DNA of 64,000 bases from Rhizobium oryziradicis (GTDB lineage: Bacteria; Pseudomonadota; Alphaproteobacteria; Rhizobiales; Rhizobiaceae). Location of the stretch: the NCBI RefSeq assembly GCF_001939045.1, contig NZ_MKIM01000024.1, positions 18,932 to 82,931 of the forward strand. The letters are read 5' to 3'. The translations under genes were made by a program, and so were the position numbers. The notes beneath the pieces were generated by a model. The model did no database searches. It worked only from the letters and a program-made list of their open reading frames with translations, and had not been told where the DNA came from. This document shows, one piece after another, positions 43,911-53,290 of the stretch. Position 1 is the first letter of the stretch. Every line of letters begins with the position of its first letter.

Positions 43911-44237
43911 TGCGTCTCCTGAAGCAAAGTGTTGCGCTGAAATCGTGCTGTCGCAAAAAACAAACCTTCTATGGCCTGATTTGGTTCGTATTCAGAAAAA
44001 GTCAAACAAAACTGTCAGTGTCCATTACCGCAGGCGTTTGCAGCATCACTGCTGACATCGAAATCAGCACAATGCTCTCGATTGATGTTTTCGCATCGGA
44101 TTTTTCGAAAACCGCGACAAACTTTCCTGGAAACGCGCGAGAGCCTGTCAGGTTCAAATTGAACCAGACAGACTTCTATTCCCCTGTTTTCATTTGTCTA
44201 TTCTGGAAAACTTGGTTCCACTTTTCCCTGACAAACT
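43911..44237. other. Gap with family C and B repeats
   Basis: Upstream of the MscS start and downstream of the HerA-like stop. Holds a family C repeat (~44067-44130) and a family B full copy (44140-44240). No ORF of weight. Confidence 0.6.
44067..44130. repeat. Family C repeat, copy 1
   Basis: GCACAATGCTCTCGATTGATGTTTTCGCATCGGATTTTTCGAAAACC-type sequence (given here in outline: GCACAATGCTCTC, TTTTCGCATCGGATTT, CGAAAACC). Shares its order with 59150-59221. Confidence 0.6.
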
Positions 44238-44240
44238 CTA
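44140..44240. repeat. Family B palindrome, full copy 2
   Basis: AGAGCCTGTCAGGTTCAA pairs with TTGAACCAGACAGACTT; the second half ends GATTCC-like TTGGTTCCACTTTTCC and GACAAACTCTA as in the copy at 8199. The final CTA is the complement of the TAG stop of the HerA-like gene. Confidence 0.75.
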
Positions 44241-45800
44241 ACGCTTCAAGCTGCCCAGGATACCGCGCACCAGCGCGCGACCAATCTGGTTTGCCACCTG
44301 GCTGGTAATCGAGCGCGCCGCCGTTTTGATCACTGCCTCAATCACCGTTTCGCGTTGACGCCCGGCGGCTGGTGGGCGCGCGGTGGTTTTCGCGGTTTCT
44401 TTTTCACTATTACCAAAGCCCGGCAAGGTCCAGCCGCTGGTGGTGCCACCTTCCTCAGCGGGTTCTGGATTGCGCGCACGCTCCGCAGCGGCCAGCCGTT
44501 CGGATCGCTCCGCCAGAATTTCAAAGGCCGATTGCCGATCCACGGTTTGATCATAGACGCCTGCCACCACGCTCAGCGCCATGGTTGATGCACGCTCGCT
44601 ATCGGTCAGCGGTCCAAGACGGCCAGACGGCGGGCGGATCAGGGTGCGCTCGACCATGGTCGGAGAGCCTTTGGCTTCCAGCGTGGACACCAGCGCCTCG
44701 CCAATGCCCAGGTTGGTAATGGCCTCTTCGCAGGAAAAAGCCGGATTGGGGCGAAATGTCTGCGCTGCCGCCTTCACCGCTTTTTGCTCACGCGGCGTAT
44801 AGGCGCGAAGGGCGTGCTGCACGCGGTTGCCCAATTGTGCCAACACTGTCTCTGGCACATCCAGCGGGTTCTGGGTGACAAAATAGACCCCTACCCCCTT
44901 GGAGCGGATCAGGCGCACCACTTGCTCCACCCGCTCGATCAGCACTTTGGGGGCATCCTTGAACAGAAGATGCGCCTCATCAAAGAAAAACACCAGCTTT
45001 GGCTTGTCCAGATCACCAACCTCCGGCAGCTCTTCAAACAGCTCGGACAGCAACCACAGCAAAAACGTGGCGTAAAGCCGCGGGTTCATCATCAGCTTAT
45101 CAGCCGCCAGCACCGAAATGGTGCCGCGCCCATCCGGGGCTATGCGCATGATGTCGATGATGCTCAGCGCCGGTTCACCAAAGAAACTGGCCGCCCCCTG
45201 GCTTTCCAGCATCAGCAACCCGCGCTGCAACGACCCCACCGAGGCTTTCGAGATCAAGCCAAACTGACCCGAGAGTTCGCTGGCGTGTTCGGCCATATAG
45301 GTCAGCAGCGATTGCAAATCCTTGAGATCCAGCAGCGGCAACCCGCCCTGATCGGCAATTTTGAAAGCAATGTTGAGCACACCCTCCTGCGCTTCAGATG
45401 CTTCCATCAACTGCGCCAGCAGCAGCGGCCCCATCTCGGTCATGGTGGTGCGCACCCGATGGCCCTTCTCGCCAAACAGATCCCAGAAGATCACCGGAAA
45501 ATTCTGGAACGGATAAGGCGAAAGCTGCACCTCCTCTGCCCTTTTGAGCAAAAAGTCCTTGGCTTCGCCTTTCAGCGCAATGCCAGACAAATCGCCCTTG
45601 ATGTCGGCGCAAAACACCGGCACACCGGCATCGGAAAAACTCTCGGCCATCACCTGCAGGGTCACGGTCTTGCCGGTGCCGGTGGCCCCCGTCACCAGAC
45701 CATGGCGGTTGGCAAATTTGAGCGCCAGAAACTCTTGCTTGTTGAAACTGTCATCCGGGTTGCGGCTGGCTCCCAGAAAAAGCTTTCCATCCTTGAGCAT
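44238..45800 (-). CDS. HerA-like ATPase (DUF853/YjgR type)
   Basis: About 520 residues from ATG 45800. Walker A GATGTGKTVTLQVMAESF near residue 40, Walker B KLVFFFDEAHLLFKD, sensor region GVYFVTQNPLDVPETVLAQLGNRVQHALRAYTP and the arginine-rich C-terminal part of the HerA/FtsK superfamily. E. coli YjgR is the closest named protein and has no assigned role. A ~70-residue Pro/Ala/Glu-rich linker precedes the last helix (RSITSQVANQIGRALVRGILG). No NurA-type nuclease is nearby. Confidence 0.88.
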   Translation of the reverse strand: MLKDGKLFLGASRNPDDSFNKQEFLALKFANRHGLVTGATGTGKTVTLQVMAESFSDAGVPVFCADIKGDLSGIALKGEAKDFLLKRAEEVQLSPYPFQNFPVIFWDLFGEKGHRVRTTMTEMGPLLLAQLMEASEAQEGVLNIAFKIADQGGLPLLDLKDLQSLLTYMAEHASELSGQFGLISKASVGSLQRGLLMLESQGAASFFGEPALSIIDIMRIAPDGRGTISVLAADKLMMNPRLYATFLLWLLSELFEELPEVGDLDKPKLVFFFDEAHLLFKDAPKVLIERVEQVVRLIRSKGVGVYFVTQNPLDVPETVLAQLGNRVQHALRAYTPREQKAVKAAAQTFRPNPAFSCEEAITNLGIGEALVSTLEAKGSPTMVERTLIRPPSGRLGPLTDSERASTMALSVVAGVYDQTVDRQSAFEILAERSERLAAAERARNPEPAEEGGTTSGWTLPGFGNSEKETAKTTARPPAAGRQRETVIEAVIKTAARSITSQVANQIGRALVRGILGSLKR

Positions 45801-46124
45801 CAATTCACATCCCCTCGCACACACACCACCACGCAGACCGCTGTTTTAGCATATCGCATAGATGTGCAAAAACCAGTGTGATCGAACAGGTCTTTGATAA
45901 AGCTGTCATGATTTGCTGTTCTATGCCGAGCTTATGGTGCAAAACAGCTACAGCGCCGTGCGTCATATGTGGCGCACTCAGGTTCGCTGTCGCTCCTGAC
46001 ATCTGCTGCATAATTCTTTAAACCGATTCCGATTTAAAGAATTATGCAGTAGCCTGTTGCTTGAGTTTAACGAAAGATTTGATTACGTTCACGTCAACGT
46101 CAATCTGTATTGGAGGAGCAATCC
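45801..46124. other. Gap with RIME-like element
   Basis: 45949-46052 is a RIME-like element. The remainder holds the HerA-like promoter side (45801-45940) and the ribosome site of the small gene. No other ORF is supported. Confidence 0.55.
45949..46052. repeat. RIME-like element, copy upstream of the small gene
   Basis: TACAGCGCCGTGCGTCATATG-type first palindrome (imperfect) and a near perfect second one: CTGCATAATTCTTTAAACCG then CGATTTAAAGAATTATGCAG. Same orientation as the copy at 46550. Confidence 0.8.
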
Positions 46125-46511
46125 ATGAGCGAACTGATCACACGCATTTCAGACAATGTTGGCATCACCCCCGATGTCGCCGAAAAAGCGATCGGCATGA
46201 TGCTTGGTTTTTTGCAGCGCGAAGGCGATGACGCGGCCGTTGCCCGCATGATTGAAGCCATGCCCGGTGCACCAGAGTTGGTGGCGCAATATAATGGCGA
46301 GGGCAAAAAGCCCGGCCTGCTCAGTGGTTTGATGAGCGCCATGGGCGGCGGCATCATGGGTCTTGGCCAGCAATTGATGAGCCTCGGCCTCGGCATGGGC
46401 GAAATTTCGGCACTTGCCAAGGAAACCATGGCCGTTGCGCGCGAACATGCCGGCAGCGAAGTGGTAGATGAGGTTGTTGCCTCGGTTCCCGGCCTCAGCC
46501 AGTTTGTTTAA
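46125..46511 (+). CDS. Small helical protein, DUF2267/DUF2780-like
   Basis: 128 residues from ATG 46125, with GGAGGAG six bases upstream. N-terminal helices ELITRISDNVGITPDVAEKAIGMMLGFLQREG, then AAVARMIEAMPGAPELVAQYN, a glycine-rich segment (SAMGGGIMGLGQQLMSLGLGMGEI) and a C-terminal helix with EVVDEVVASVPGLSQFV. This resembles DUF2267/DUF2780 proteins of rhizobia; function unknown. It is flanked on both sides, same orientation, by RIME-like elements. Confidence 0.7.
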   Translation: MSELITRISDNVGITPDVAEKAIGMMLGFLQREGDDAAVARMIEAMPGAPELVAQYNGEGKKPGLLSGLMSAMGGGIMGLGQQLMSLGLGMGEISALAKETMAVAREHAGSEVVDEVVASVPGLSQFV

Positions 46512-46549
46512 TCAACCACCACGACCACTTTAAAAGCATTTGCACCCCC

Positions 46550-46648
46550 TACATCGCCGTGCGCCATATATGGCGCACGGCGATGTAACACTTTTAATCT
46601 ACTGCATAATTCCTTAAATCGATTCCGATTTAAGGAATTATGCAGTAA
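46550..46648. repeat. RIME-like element with two perfect palindromes
   Basis: 46550-46587 is a perfect 38-base palindrome (arm TACATCGCCGTGCGCCATA). The second part, to 46647, has 22-bp perfect arms (TACTGCATAATTCCTTAAAT...) with a 4-base loop. The least decayed copy in the window. Confidence 0.85.
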
Positions 46649-46920
46649 GCGTCGCGCCTTGGGGGGGCAACCCTCAGGCGACGAATGCCCATTCAGCGCA
46701 AACTGTCGTCGCAAGCGGCGAGCGCCCATTTCATATCATTCGATAGAGCTTGATCGGCACCAAGTCTTGCCAAGATCAATTCAAGTTACCGTGACTGTAT
46801 AGCGCCGATGAACAGCAAACAGTAACATTATTAATTTAAAATTTATACATATGCGGCATCCTTATTGTACATGAGAGCGCCTCGCGTTTTAAGAAACGAG
46901 AAAAGCGCTTCGGCACTATA

Positions 46921-46980
46921 GATCTGCTGCATCATTTTCTCCTTAAGCCCATCGCGCTTGAGAGGAAAATCATGCAGCAG
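46921..46980. repeat. Hairpin repeat just upstream of the binding-protein gene
   Basis: CTGCTGCATCATTTTCTCC pairs with GAGGAAAATCATGCAGCAG around a ~20-base centre. It is a variant of the second RIME-like palindrome and ends one base before the GAGGGGGA ribosome site of the next gene, so it may act as a 5' UTR structure. Confidence 0.65.
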
Positions 46981-46994
46981 AGGGGGATGATTTT

Positions 46995-47927
46995 ATGCGC
47001 ATTGCGATGACCTTGGCTCTTACACTCACCTTGCTCTCCAGCACGGCTGATGCAAAAACGATTGGCATTGCCATGGCCAGAGCCACCGATAAATTCCAGG
47101 GCAGCCTTCTCAAAGGCATGCTGGATTATGCAGCAACCCAACCCGGATTGACGGTGGTGACGGCTGATGCCAAGGCCGACCCTGCCGCCCAGATGGAACA
47201 GTTGAAAAAATTCGCCGCCGACAAGGTTGATGCCATCATTATCGGCCCTGCCGACGGTGATCTGGGTGTGCAGATTTCCAAAATTGCCAGCGATGCCGGT
47301 ATCCCGCTGATTTACGTCAACAATCAGCCGATCAATTATGAAGACCTTCCGTCTAGGCAAACCGTTGTTGCTTCCAATGAGATCGAGAGCGGCACCCTGC
47401 AAGCCAAGGAAGTCTGCCGCCTGCTGGGTGGCAAGGGCACAGCCGTGGTGTTGATGGGACAATTGTTCCATCAGGCCGCCCGGATCCGCACAACCGATGT
47501 GGAACAGGTTTTTGCAACAGACGCCTGCAAGGGCATTACTATTGTTGAAAAGCAATCAGCCAATTGGTCGCTAGATCAAGGCGATGAGCTGACACAGGAA
47601 TGGTTGACCGCAGGGGTGAAATTCAACGCGGTTCTGGCCAATAACGATGAAATGGCGCTGGGCGCAATTCGTGCCCTCAAGCGCAATGGCATTGCCATGG
47701 ACAAAGTGGTGGTGGGTGGCGTGGATGCCACCGACGACGCCTTGAAAGCCATGGTGAATGGCGATCTTGATATCACCATTTTGCAAAATGCCAAGGGGCT
47801 TGGCAAGGCATCGGTTGAAGCGGCGGTGAAGCTGATGGCCGGTCAAGAAGTGCCAACGGCAATCTCCGTGCCGTTCGAGTTGGTAACACCTGACAATGTG
47901 CAGAGCTATATCGCCAAAAGCCAGTAA
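46995..47927 (+). CDS. Orphan sugar-type periplasmic binding protein
   Basis: 310 residues, signal peptide MRIAMTLALTLTLLSSTADA. Periplasmic-binding/LacI fold of the RbsB group: TIGIAMARATDKFQGSLLKG, AAQMEQLKKFAADKVDAIIIGPADG, AGIPLIYVNNQPINYEDLPSRQTVVASNEIESGTLQA, NAVLANNDEMALGAIRALK and GGVDATDDALKAM. No permease or ATPase gene is adjacent; two chemoreceptor genes follow. It may hand a sugar to a chemoreceptor or serve a distant transporter. GAGGGGGA ribosome site. Confidence 0.87.
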   Translation: MRIAMTLALTLTLLSSTADAKTIGIAMARATDKFQGSLLKGMLDYAATQPGLTVVTADAKADPAAQMEQLKKFAADKVDAIIIGPADGDLGVQISKIASDAGIPLIYVNNQPINYEDLPSRQTVVASNEIESGTLQAKEVCRLLGGKGTAVVLMGQLFHQAARIRTTDVEQVFATDACKGITIVEKQSANWSLDQGDELTQEWLTAGVKFNAVLANNDEMALGAIRALKRNGIAMDKVVVGGVDATDDALKAMVNGDLDITILQNAKGLGKASVEAAVKLMAGQEVPTAISVPFELVTPDNVQSYIAKSQ

Positions 47928-48035
47928 CACCAGCGTCCTGAAAATGTGAATCAAAACAAATGTTTATAGCATCGTGCACTCAAGGCGTTTTGCACAGAGC
48001 TATGAAAAGGCAAGCGGGCCTGAAGGGGTGAGACT

Positions 48036-50174
48036 ATGAATTTCTGGAGCAAACTTGGCATTCGCAGCCAGATTACGGCAGGCTTTTTGCCGTTGATCGT
48101 GCTCATGACCATTTTGAGCGTCGATGCTGGCAACAGCATGAGCAGCCTGTCGACCATGTTTTCCACCTTTCGCGACACGGCAGCGCAAAGCCTTGCCATC
48201 TTCAGCTACAGCAACAAGCTGCATACAATTCAGCTGGCCACGGAAGAATATCGCACCAACCCAAGCGATGCTGTGGTCAAGGACATGAAGACAGCCTTGC
48301 AGGCCTTTAGCGTTGACGATGCGCGCCTGTCCAAGGATGCGGCCCTGCAGAAGGGTCTCAATGATATCCGCAAGGACATTGCCACCTATGACACAGCGTT
48401 TCAAAAAATGGTGGTGCTGCAAGGCCGCCGTGATCGCCTGCTCGCCAAGGTGACCGAATTTGGCCCCTGGACCAATGTTGCCCTCAATGACATTGCCCGC
48501 TCTGCATGGCGCAAGAATCAGGTTCAGGCCCTGCATCTCACCACCGACGTGATTGAGGCCATGGGCCGCAGCCTGTATTTCTCCGAGCGGTTTATTCATG
48601 CAGGCGACCTGAAAGCCTATGACACGGCCCAATCTGCCCTCGCCCAGGCCATTGAGCGCAGCAAGGTGCTCAGCGCAGGTCTCACCGATAAATCGGAACT
48701 TGAGCGCGTTGCCGGTGCCGTGCGCCTGATGAACAATTACACCAGCCGCCTCAATGACGTGAAAGACGTATTGCTGGCCAGCAATGACATTCGCAAAAAC
48801 CAGCTCGATGTTTTGGCCCCAAAGATTGCAGGCGCGTTTGATGTGCTGCAAGCCGACGTCACCGGCGCGCAAACCGCCTTGAACGACACCGTTCAAGCCA
48901 CGTCAAGCAGGGCTGTGAGCCGCATGATTATCGTGTGTGGCCTGCTGATCATTGTTGGTCTGGTTTTGGCCTATTTTGTTGGCCGTCTGATTTCGAGCGC
49001 TGTCAGCCGCATGGCCCGCACCATGGAACAACTGGCCCATGGCAATGACAATGTGGCGATTGAAGGCACCGAGCAAAAGCATGAATTGGGTGCCATGGCC
49101 CGCTCGCTTGTGGTGTTTCAGGAAACCGGCCGTGGCAAAATCGCCGCCGAGCTGGCCGCCGAGCGCACGCGCCTTGCCGCCGAGCAGGAACGCCTCAATC
49201 AGGACCGCGAAAAAGCCGAGGAAGCCCAGCGCATGGCCCATGCGTTTGAGCAGATTTCCATTGGCCTCGACGCCCTCTCTAACGGTGATCTGACCGTGCG
49301 CATTGGCGCTGTGGATGCGCGCTACGCCGAAATTCGCGATCATTTCAACAATTCCGTTGCCGCGCTTGAAGAAGCGATGGGCTCTGTGATCGGCGCGGTT
49401 GGCACCATTCGCTCAGGCTTGAGCGAAATCTCATCCGCTTCCAACGATCTGGCACGGCGCACCGAGCAGCAGGCGGCATCGCTGGAAGAAACCATTGCAG
49501 CGTTGGGCGATGTGTCGCGCGGTGTGAATGGCACAGCCGAAGGTGCAGGCCGTGCGCAGCATGCTGTTGCCGCTGCCCGTGACAATGCCGCCAAGGGTGG
49601 TGATATCGTCGCCAAAGCTGTTGAGGCCATGACCGCCATTCAGGGATCATCGGAAAAAATTGGCAATATCATTGGCGTGATTGATGAAATTGCTTTCCAG
49701 ACCAACCTCTTGGCTCTGAACGCAGGCGTCGAAGCCGCCCGCGCTGGCGAGGCAGGTAAGGGCTTTGCCGTGGTTGCGCAGGAAGTGCGCGAACTGGCCC
49801 AGCGCTCGGCCAATGCCGCCAAGGAAATCAAGACGCTGATTTCCACCTCCAGCGCGCAAGTGGATACCGGTGTTGGCCTTGTCACCGCCTCCGGTGCATC
49901 GCTGCGCGAGATTGTCGAGCAAGTGGTGGAAATGAGCACCACCATCACAGACATCGCCAATGCGGCCCGCGAACAGGCAACGTCTCTTCGTGAAGTGACG
50001 GCGGCGGGCGACCAGATGGACAAGGTGACCCAGCAAAATGCCGCCATGGTCGAGCAGACAACAGCCGCCGCCCAAAGCCTGACGCAGGAAACCGAAAATC
50101 TGGCCCATATGGTGCAGCGTTTCCGCACCAGCTCTGGCCAATATGGACAGCCGAAGCGCTATGCTGCGGCATAA
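48036..50174 (+). CDS. Methyl-accepting chemotaxis protein with helical bimodular (HBM-like) sensor
   Basis: 712 residues. TM1 [17 protein letters not shown], then a ~270-residue all-helical periplasmic domain, too long for a simple 4HB and fitting an HBM domain (as in McpS of Pseudomonas, for TCA-cycle acids). TM2 [24 protein letters not shown], coil, second HAMP-like ([21 protein letters not shown]) and signalling hairpin. From ~49390 on it is almost identical to the next gene, also at DNA level. SD AAGGGGTGA. It follows the orphan binding-protein gene by ~110 bases. Confidence 0.9.
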   Translation: MNFWSKLGIRSQITAGFLPLIVLMTILSVDAGNSMSSLSTMFSTFRDTAAQSLAIFSYSNKLHTIQLATEEYRTNPSDAVVKDMKTALQAFSVDDARLSKDAALQKGLNDIRKDIATYDTAFQKMVVLQGRRDRLLAKVTEFGPWTNVALNDIARSAWRKNQVQALHLTTDVIEAMGRSLYFSERFIHAGDLKAYDTAQSALAQAIERSKVLSAGLTDKSELERVAGAVRLMNNYTSRLNDVKDVLLASNDIRKNQLDVLAPKIAGAFDVLQADVTGAQTALNDTVQATSSRAVSRMIIVCGLLIIVGLVLAYFVGRLISSAVSRMARTMEQLAHGNDNVAIEGTEQKHELGAMARSLVVFQETGRGKIAAELAAERTRLAAEQERLNQDREKAEEAQRMAHAFEQISIGLDALSNGDLTVRIGAVDARYAEIRDHFNNSVAALEEAMGSVIGAVGTIRSGLSEISSASNDLARRTEQQAASLEETIAALGDVSRGVNGTAEGAGRAQHAVAAARDNAAKGGDIVAKAVEAMTAIQGSSEKIGNIIGVIDEIAFQTNLLALNAGVEAARAGEAGKGFAVVAQEVRELAQRSANAAKEIKTLISTSSAQVDTGVGLVTASGASLREIVEQVVEMSTTITDIANAAREQATSLREVTAAGDQMDKVTQQNAAMVEQTTAAAQSLTQETENLAHMVQRFRTSSGQYGQPKRYAAA

Positions 50175-50246
50175 GCCCGAAATCTGAACTGATGAAAGAG
50201 CCGCGCTGAGGTCAGAAAAAGACGCAGCCAATACAAAATCCATCAA

Positions 50247-50276
50247 AAGCCGCCGGCATTCGCTGGCGGCTTTTTT
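50247..50276 (+). terminator. Intrinsic terminator between two chemoreceptor genes
   Basis: AAGCCGCC pairs with GGCGGCTT across 10 bases, followed by TTTTTT. Confidence 0.85.
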
Positions 50277-50402
50277 GCGTCCCGCCAGCACACATACATC
50301 TGCCCTGCCCTCGCTTTTTGCAGCGCAATCTGCATTAGACTTTCGTTAGAAAATCTATGCCATCATCGCTCAATCATAACGCCTTGGGGTAGGGTAATCG
50401 AT

Positions 50403-52577
50403 ATGCGCATCAAGACTGTTTCGGGAAAATTGATCCTCGCGGCCGGTGCCGCGATGGCAGTGATTATTGCGTCTTACACCGCGTTGAGTGGTTGGGAAAC
50501 AAGCAAGCGCGTCAACAGCGAAGTGCTGGAACTGGCCAGTGAAAAAGCAGCCTCCGTTTCCAACCAGGTTGCCGTGCAGATCACCGATGTTGTCTCAGCG
50601 GGCACCACCATGGCGGGCAGCATCTCGGGTCTGATCGAAAATGGCTCCCACAACCGCGCCGATGTCATTGCCATTCTCAAAGGTGTGCCCACGCATTACA
50701 AAAACATGTTCGGGGCCTGGATGACCGAAGTGCCAGACGTGCCGCAGGATCTGAAACTGCAAGGCACAGACGGCACCAACAAGGCTGGTATCTTCGCGGC
50801 CTATTGGACCAAGGATGATAGCGGCAAGCTGGAATTTTCTACCTGGGTCACAAAGGTCGAAGAACAATGGTATGCCGAGCCGCTTGCCAAAAACAAAGGC
50901 ATGATCTCACAGCCCTATATTTCGACCACCGGCAAGCTGCTGACCTCGGTGTCGGTTCCGGTGGTTGTGAAGGGTAAAACGGTCGGTCTGGCCGGTGTGG
51001 ACATCAAGCTGGATGACCTTTCCGCCTCGATTGGTGCAATGACCCCCTTTGATGGTGGCCATGTGATGCTGGTTGCTGACAACGGAAACTGGCTGGTGCA
51101 TCGCAATAAAGACAGCCTGATGAAACCTTATGCCGACGTGGGTGCAGCCGACGTCAAGGCAGCCCTGAGTGATGGCAAAATGCGTGTGATCCGCGGCCTG
51201 CCGGGCGGCGAAACACGTCTGGTCTTTCCGTTCACCGCTCCGGGCATGAACAAGACCTGGGCCGCCGTTCTGGATGTGCCTGCCAAGATTTTCTCCGAGC
51301 CGGTGATGAAGGAAGTCACCTCGGCAGCCATCAGCGGCATGCTGGTCCTGATCATCGCACTCGCCATGATTTACGGCGTTTCCATCGTCGTCGTTCGCCG
51401 CCCCTTGGCTGATGTGGTGGCAGCCGTCGATACGATGGCAGGCGGCAATTATCAGACCCCCGTTTCCGGCACCGAGCGCAGTGACGAATTTGGCGCACTT
51501 GCGCATGCACTGGAAAAATTCCGCCACGATCTGGCCCATGGCCGCACGGCGCAGGCCGAGCAGGAAGCCTTACGCGCCAGCGTGGAAAGCCAAAGAGAAC
51601 AACAGGCCGCCTTGGAGCATAGCAAGGCAGAAGATCTGCGCCACTTCGTTCAGCAGGTTCAAGCCGGGTTTGATGGCTTGGCCGCCGGTGATTTGACGGT
51701 GCGGATGAACAAAACCGTCTCGCCGGAATTTGAAACGATCCGCCAGAATTTCAATACCTCTGTGGCAGCACTCGAAGAAGCCATGGGATCGGTGGTGATG
51801 ACGGTTGGCACCATTCGTTCGGGCTTGAGCGAAATCTCATCAGCCTCCAACGATCTGGCACGGCGCACCGAGCAGCAGGCAGCATCGCTTGAAGAAACCA
51901 TTGCAGCGCTGGGCGATGTGTCGCGCGGTGTGAATGGCACAGCCGAAGGTGCAGGTCGCGCACAGCATGCCGTGGCTGCTGCCCGTGACAATGCCGCCAA
52001 GGGTGGTGATATCGTCGCCAAGGCTGTTGAGGCCATGACTGCCATTCAGGGATCGTCTGAGAAAATCGGCAATATCATTGGCGTGATTGATGAAATTGCC
52101 TTCCAGACCAACCTGCTGGCCTTGAACGCCGGTGTTGAGGCCGCCCGCGCTGGCGAGGCAGGCAAAGGCTTTGCCGTGGTTGCGCAAGAAGTGCGCGAAC
52201 TGGCCCAGCGCTCGGCCAACGCCGCCAAGGAAATCAAGACGCTGATTTCCACCTCCAGCGCGCAAGTGGATACCGGTGTTGGCCTTGTCACCGCCTCTGG
52301 TGCATCGCTGCGCGAGATTGTCGAGCAAGTGGTGGAAATGAGCACCACCATCACCGACATCGCCAATGCAGCCCGCGAACAGGCAACGTCCTTGCGTGAA
52401 GTGACGGCGGCGGGCGACCAGATGGACAAGGTGACCCAGCAGAATGCCGCCATGGTCGAGCAGACTACAGCTGCCGCCCAAAGCCTGACGCAAGAAACCG
52501 AAAATCTGGCCCATATGGTGCAGCGTTTCCGCACCAGCGCCGGGCAGCACAGTCAATACCACCGTTCTGCGGCCTAA
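50403..52577 (+). CDS. Methyl-accepting chemotaxis protein with dCache sensor
   Basis: 724 residues. TM1 [21 protein letters not shown], then a ~270-residue double Cache domain ([66 protein letters not shown]), TM2 [28 protein letters not shown] and signalling hairpin. The amino-acid-binding motif of dCache sensors is only partly met (WY is present, but Arg of the RxWY pattern is Gln), so an amino-acid ligand is uncertain. The signalling half is nearly identical to the gene before it. Confidence 0.92.
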   Translation: MRIKTVSGKLILAAGAAMAVIIASYTALSGWETSKRVNSEVLELASEKAASVSNQVAVQITDVVSAGTTMAGSISGLIENGSHNRADVIAILKGVPTHYKNMFGAWMTEVPDVPQDLKLQGTDGTNKAGIFAAYWTKDDSGKLEFSTWVTKVEEQWYAEPLAKNKGMISQPYISTTGKLLTSVSVPVVVKGKTVGLAGVDIKLDDLSASIGAMTPFDGGHVMLVADNGNWLVHRNKDSLMKPYADVGAADVKAALSDGKMRVIRGLPGGETRLVFPFTAPGMNKTWAAVLDVPAKIFSEPVMKEVTSAAISGMLVLIIALAMIYGVSIVVVRRPLADVVAAVDTMAGGNYQTPVSGTERSDEFGALAHALEKFRHDLAHGRTAQAEQEALRASVESQREQQAALEHSKAEDLRHFVQQVQAGFDGLAAGDLTVRMNKTVSPEFETIRQNFNTSVAALEEAMGSVVMTVGTIRSGLSEISSASNDLARRTEQQAASLEETIAALGDVSRGVNGTAEGAGRAQHAVAAARDNAAKGGDIVAKAVEAMTAIQGSSEKIGNIIGVIDEIAFQTNLLALNAGVEAARAGEAGKGFAVVAQEVRELAQRSANAAKEIKTLISTSSAQVDTGVGLVTASGASLREIVEQVVEMSTTITDIANAAREQATSLREVTAAGDQMDKVTQQNAAMVEQTTAAAQSLTQETENLAHMVQRFRTSAGQHSQYHRSAA

Positions 52578-52596
52578 AAAACATCATGATAAAACA

Positions 52597-52626
52597 CCAA
52601 AGGCCGGGATCGCTCCCGGCCTTTGG
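52597..52626. terminator. Shared terminator of the MCP and ohr genes
   Basis: A perfect 13-bp stem (CCAAAGGCCGGGA and complement) with a TCGC loop. On the minus strand TGTTTTATC follows. It lies in the gap between the convergent genes. Confidence 0.85.
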
Positions 52627-52643
52627 CATTTGAAGAGTAGAAA

Positions 52644-53066
52644 TTATGCCAGTGTTGCCGACACTTCTGTCGAGGTGCGCATGGCGTGGCTGTAGGGGCA
52701 AACGATGTGGGCTGCAGCCACCAGCTTTTCACCCACTTCGCGCTCAATACCGGGCAGATCAACGCTGATCGACACTTCAATGCCGAAGCCGGTGCCATCA
52801 TCACGTGGGCCGATGCCAACAGTTGCCGTCACCTTGGCGTCTTCAGGAACCTTGACCTTCTGCTGACCGGCAGCAAACTTCAATGCGCCGAGAAAGCAGG
52901 CCGAATAACCAGCCGCAAACAGCTGCTCAGGGTTGGTGCCGGTGGCACCATTGCCGCCCAACTCCTTTGGGGTGGTCAATTTGACGTCCAAAACGCCATC
53001 TTCAGAGACAGCTTGGCCTTCGCGGCCGCCGGTGGCAGAAGCTTTCGTGGTGTAAAGAATAGACAT
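52644..53066 (-). CDS. ohr: Organic hydroperoxide resistance protein
   Basis: 140 residues from ATG 53066 (AAGGAG upstream). OsmC/Ohr fold with both redox cysteines: AAGYSACFLGAL and HIVCPYSHA. Typical Ohr stretches are ATGGREGQAVSEDGVLDVKL and GTNPEQLFAAGYSACF. It reduces organic and fatty-acid hydroperoxides in the cytoplasm with lipoyl thiols. Divergent from ohrR with an ohr-type operator between. Confidence 0.95.
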   Translation of the reverse strand: MSILYTTKASATGGREGQAVSEDGVLDVKLTTPKELGGNGATGTNPEQLFAAGYSACFLGALKFAAGQQKVKVPEDAKVTATVGIGPRDDGTGFGIEVSISVDLPGIEREVGEKLVAAAHIVCPYSHAMRTSTEVSATLA

Positions 53067-53140
53067 GGCTTTCTCCTTCAAGGTTGAATTCGTATCGGTG
53101 AACGTTACGGGATTGGCCCGCCGTTGGGATTATCAATATC

Positions 53141-53157
53141 GCACAATTAAATTGCGC
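53141..53157. promoter_or_regulatory. Probable OhrR operator
   Basis: GCACAATT-A-AATTGCGC is a near-palindrome with the CAATT/AATTG core seen in OhrR operators. It lies 75 bases upstream of the ohr start, in the gap with ohrR (start 53291). Confidence 0.65.
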
Positions 53158-53290
53158 GCAACTGTTTTTTGCACATTGCAATTTTTTATCTTTCCATGAC
53201 AATAACGATCATAGATGACAATCGTTCCGCCACAGCGAAACATGTGGCTGGCAACAGGGCCTGTTGCAGGCTGGCCCGCAGGATCAAGCA

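Larger units (their letters stand above)
46512..46994. other. 483-base gap with repeats and hairpins
   Basis: 46550-46648: perfect RIME-like copy. 46650-46685: hairpin CGTCG...CGACG with GGGGGG in the loop. 46748-46780: TTGATC...GATCAA hairpin with inner GGCA/TTGCC stem. 46921-46980: long hairpin before the next gene. No convincing ORF. Confidence 0.6.

Noticed and set aside
46748..46780. Possible small RNA from the TTGATC...GATCAA hairpin
   Set aside because: No promoter or T-run could be seen, so a hairpin alone is not enough to call an RNA gene.
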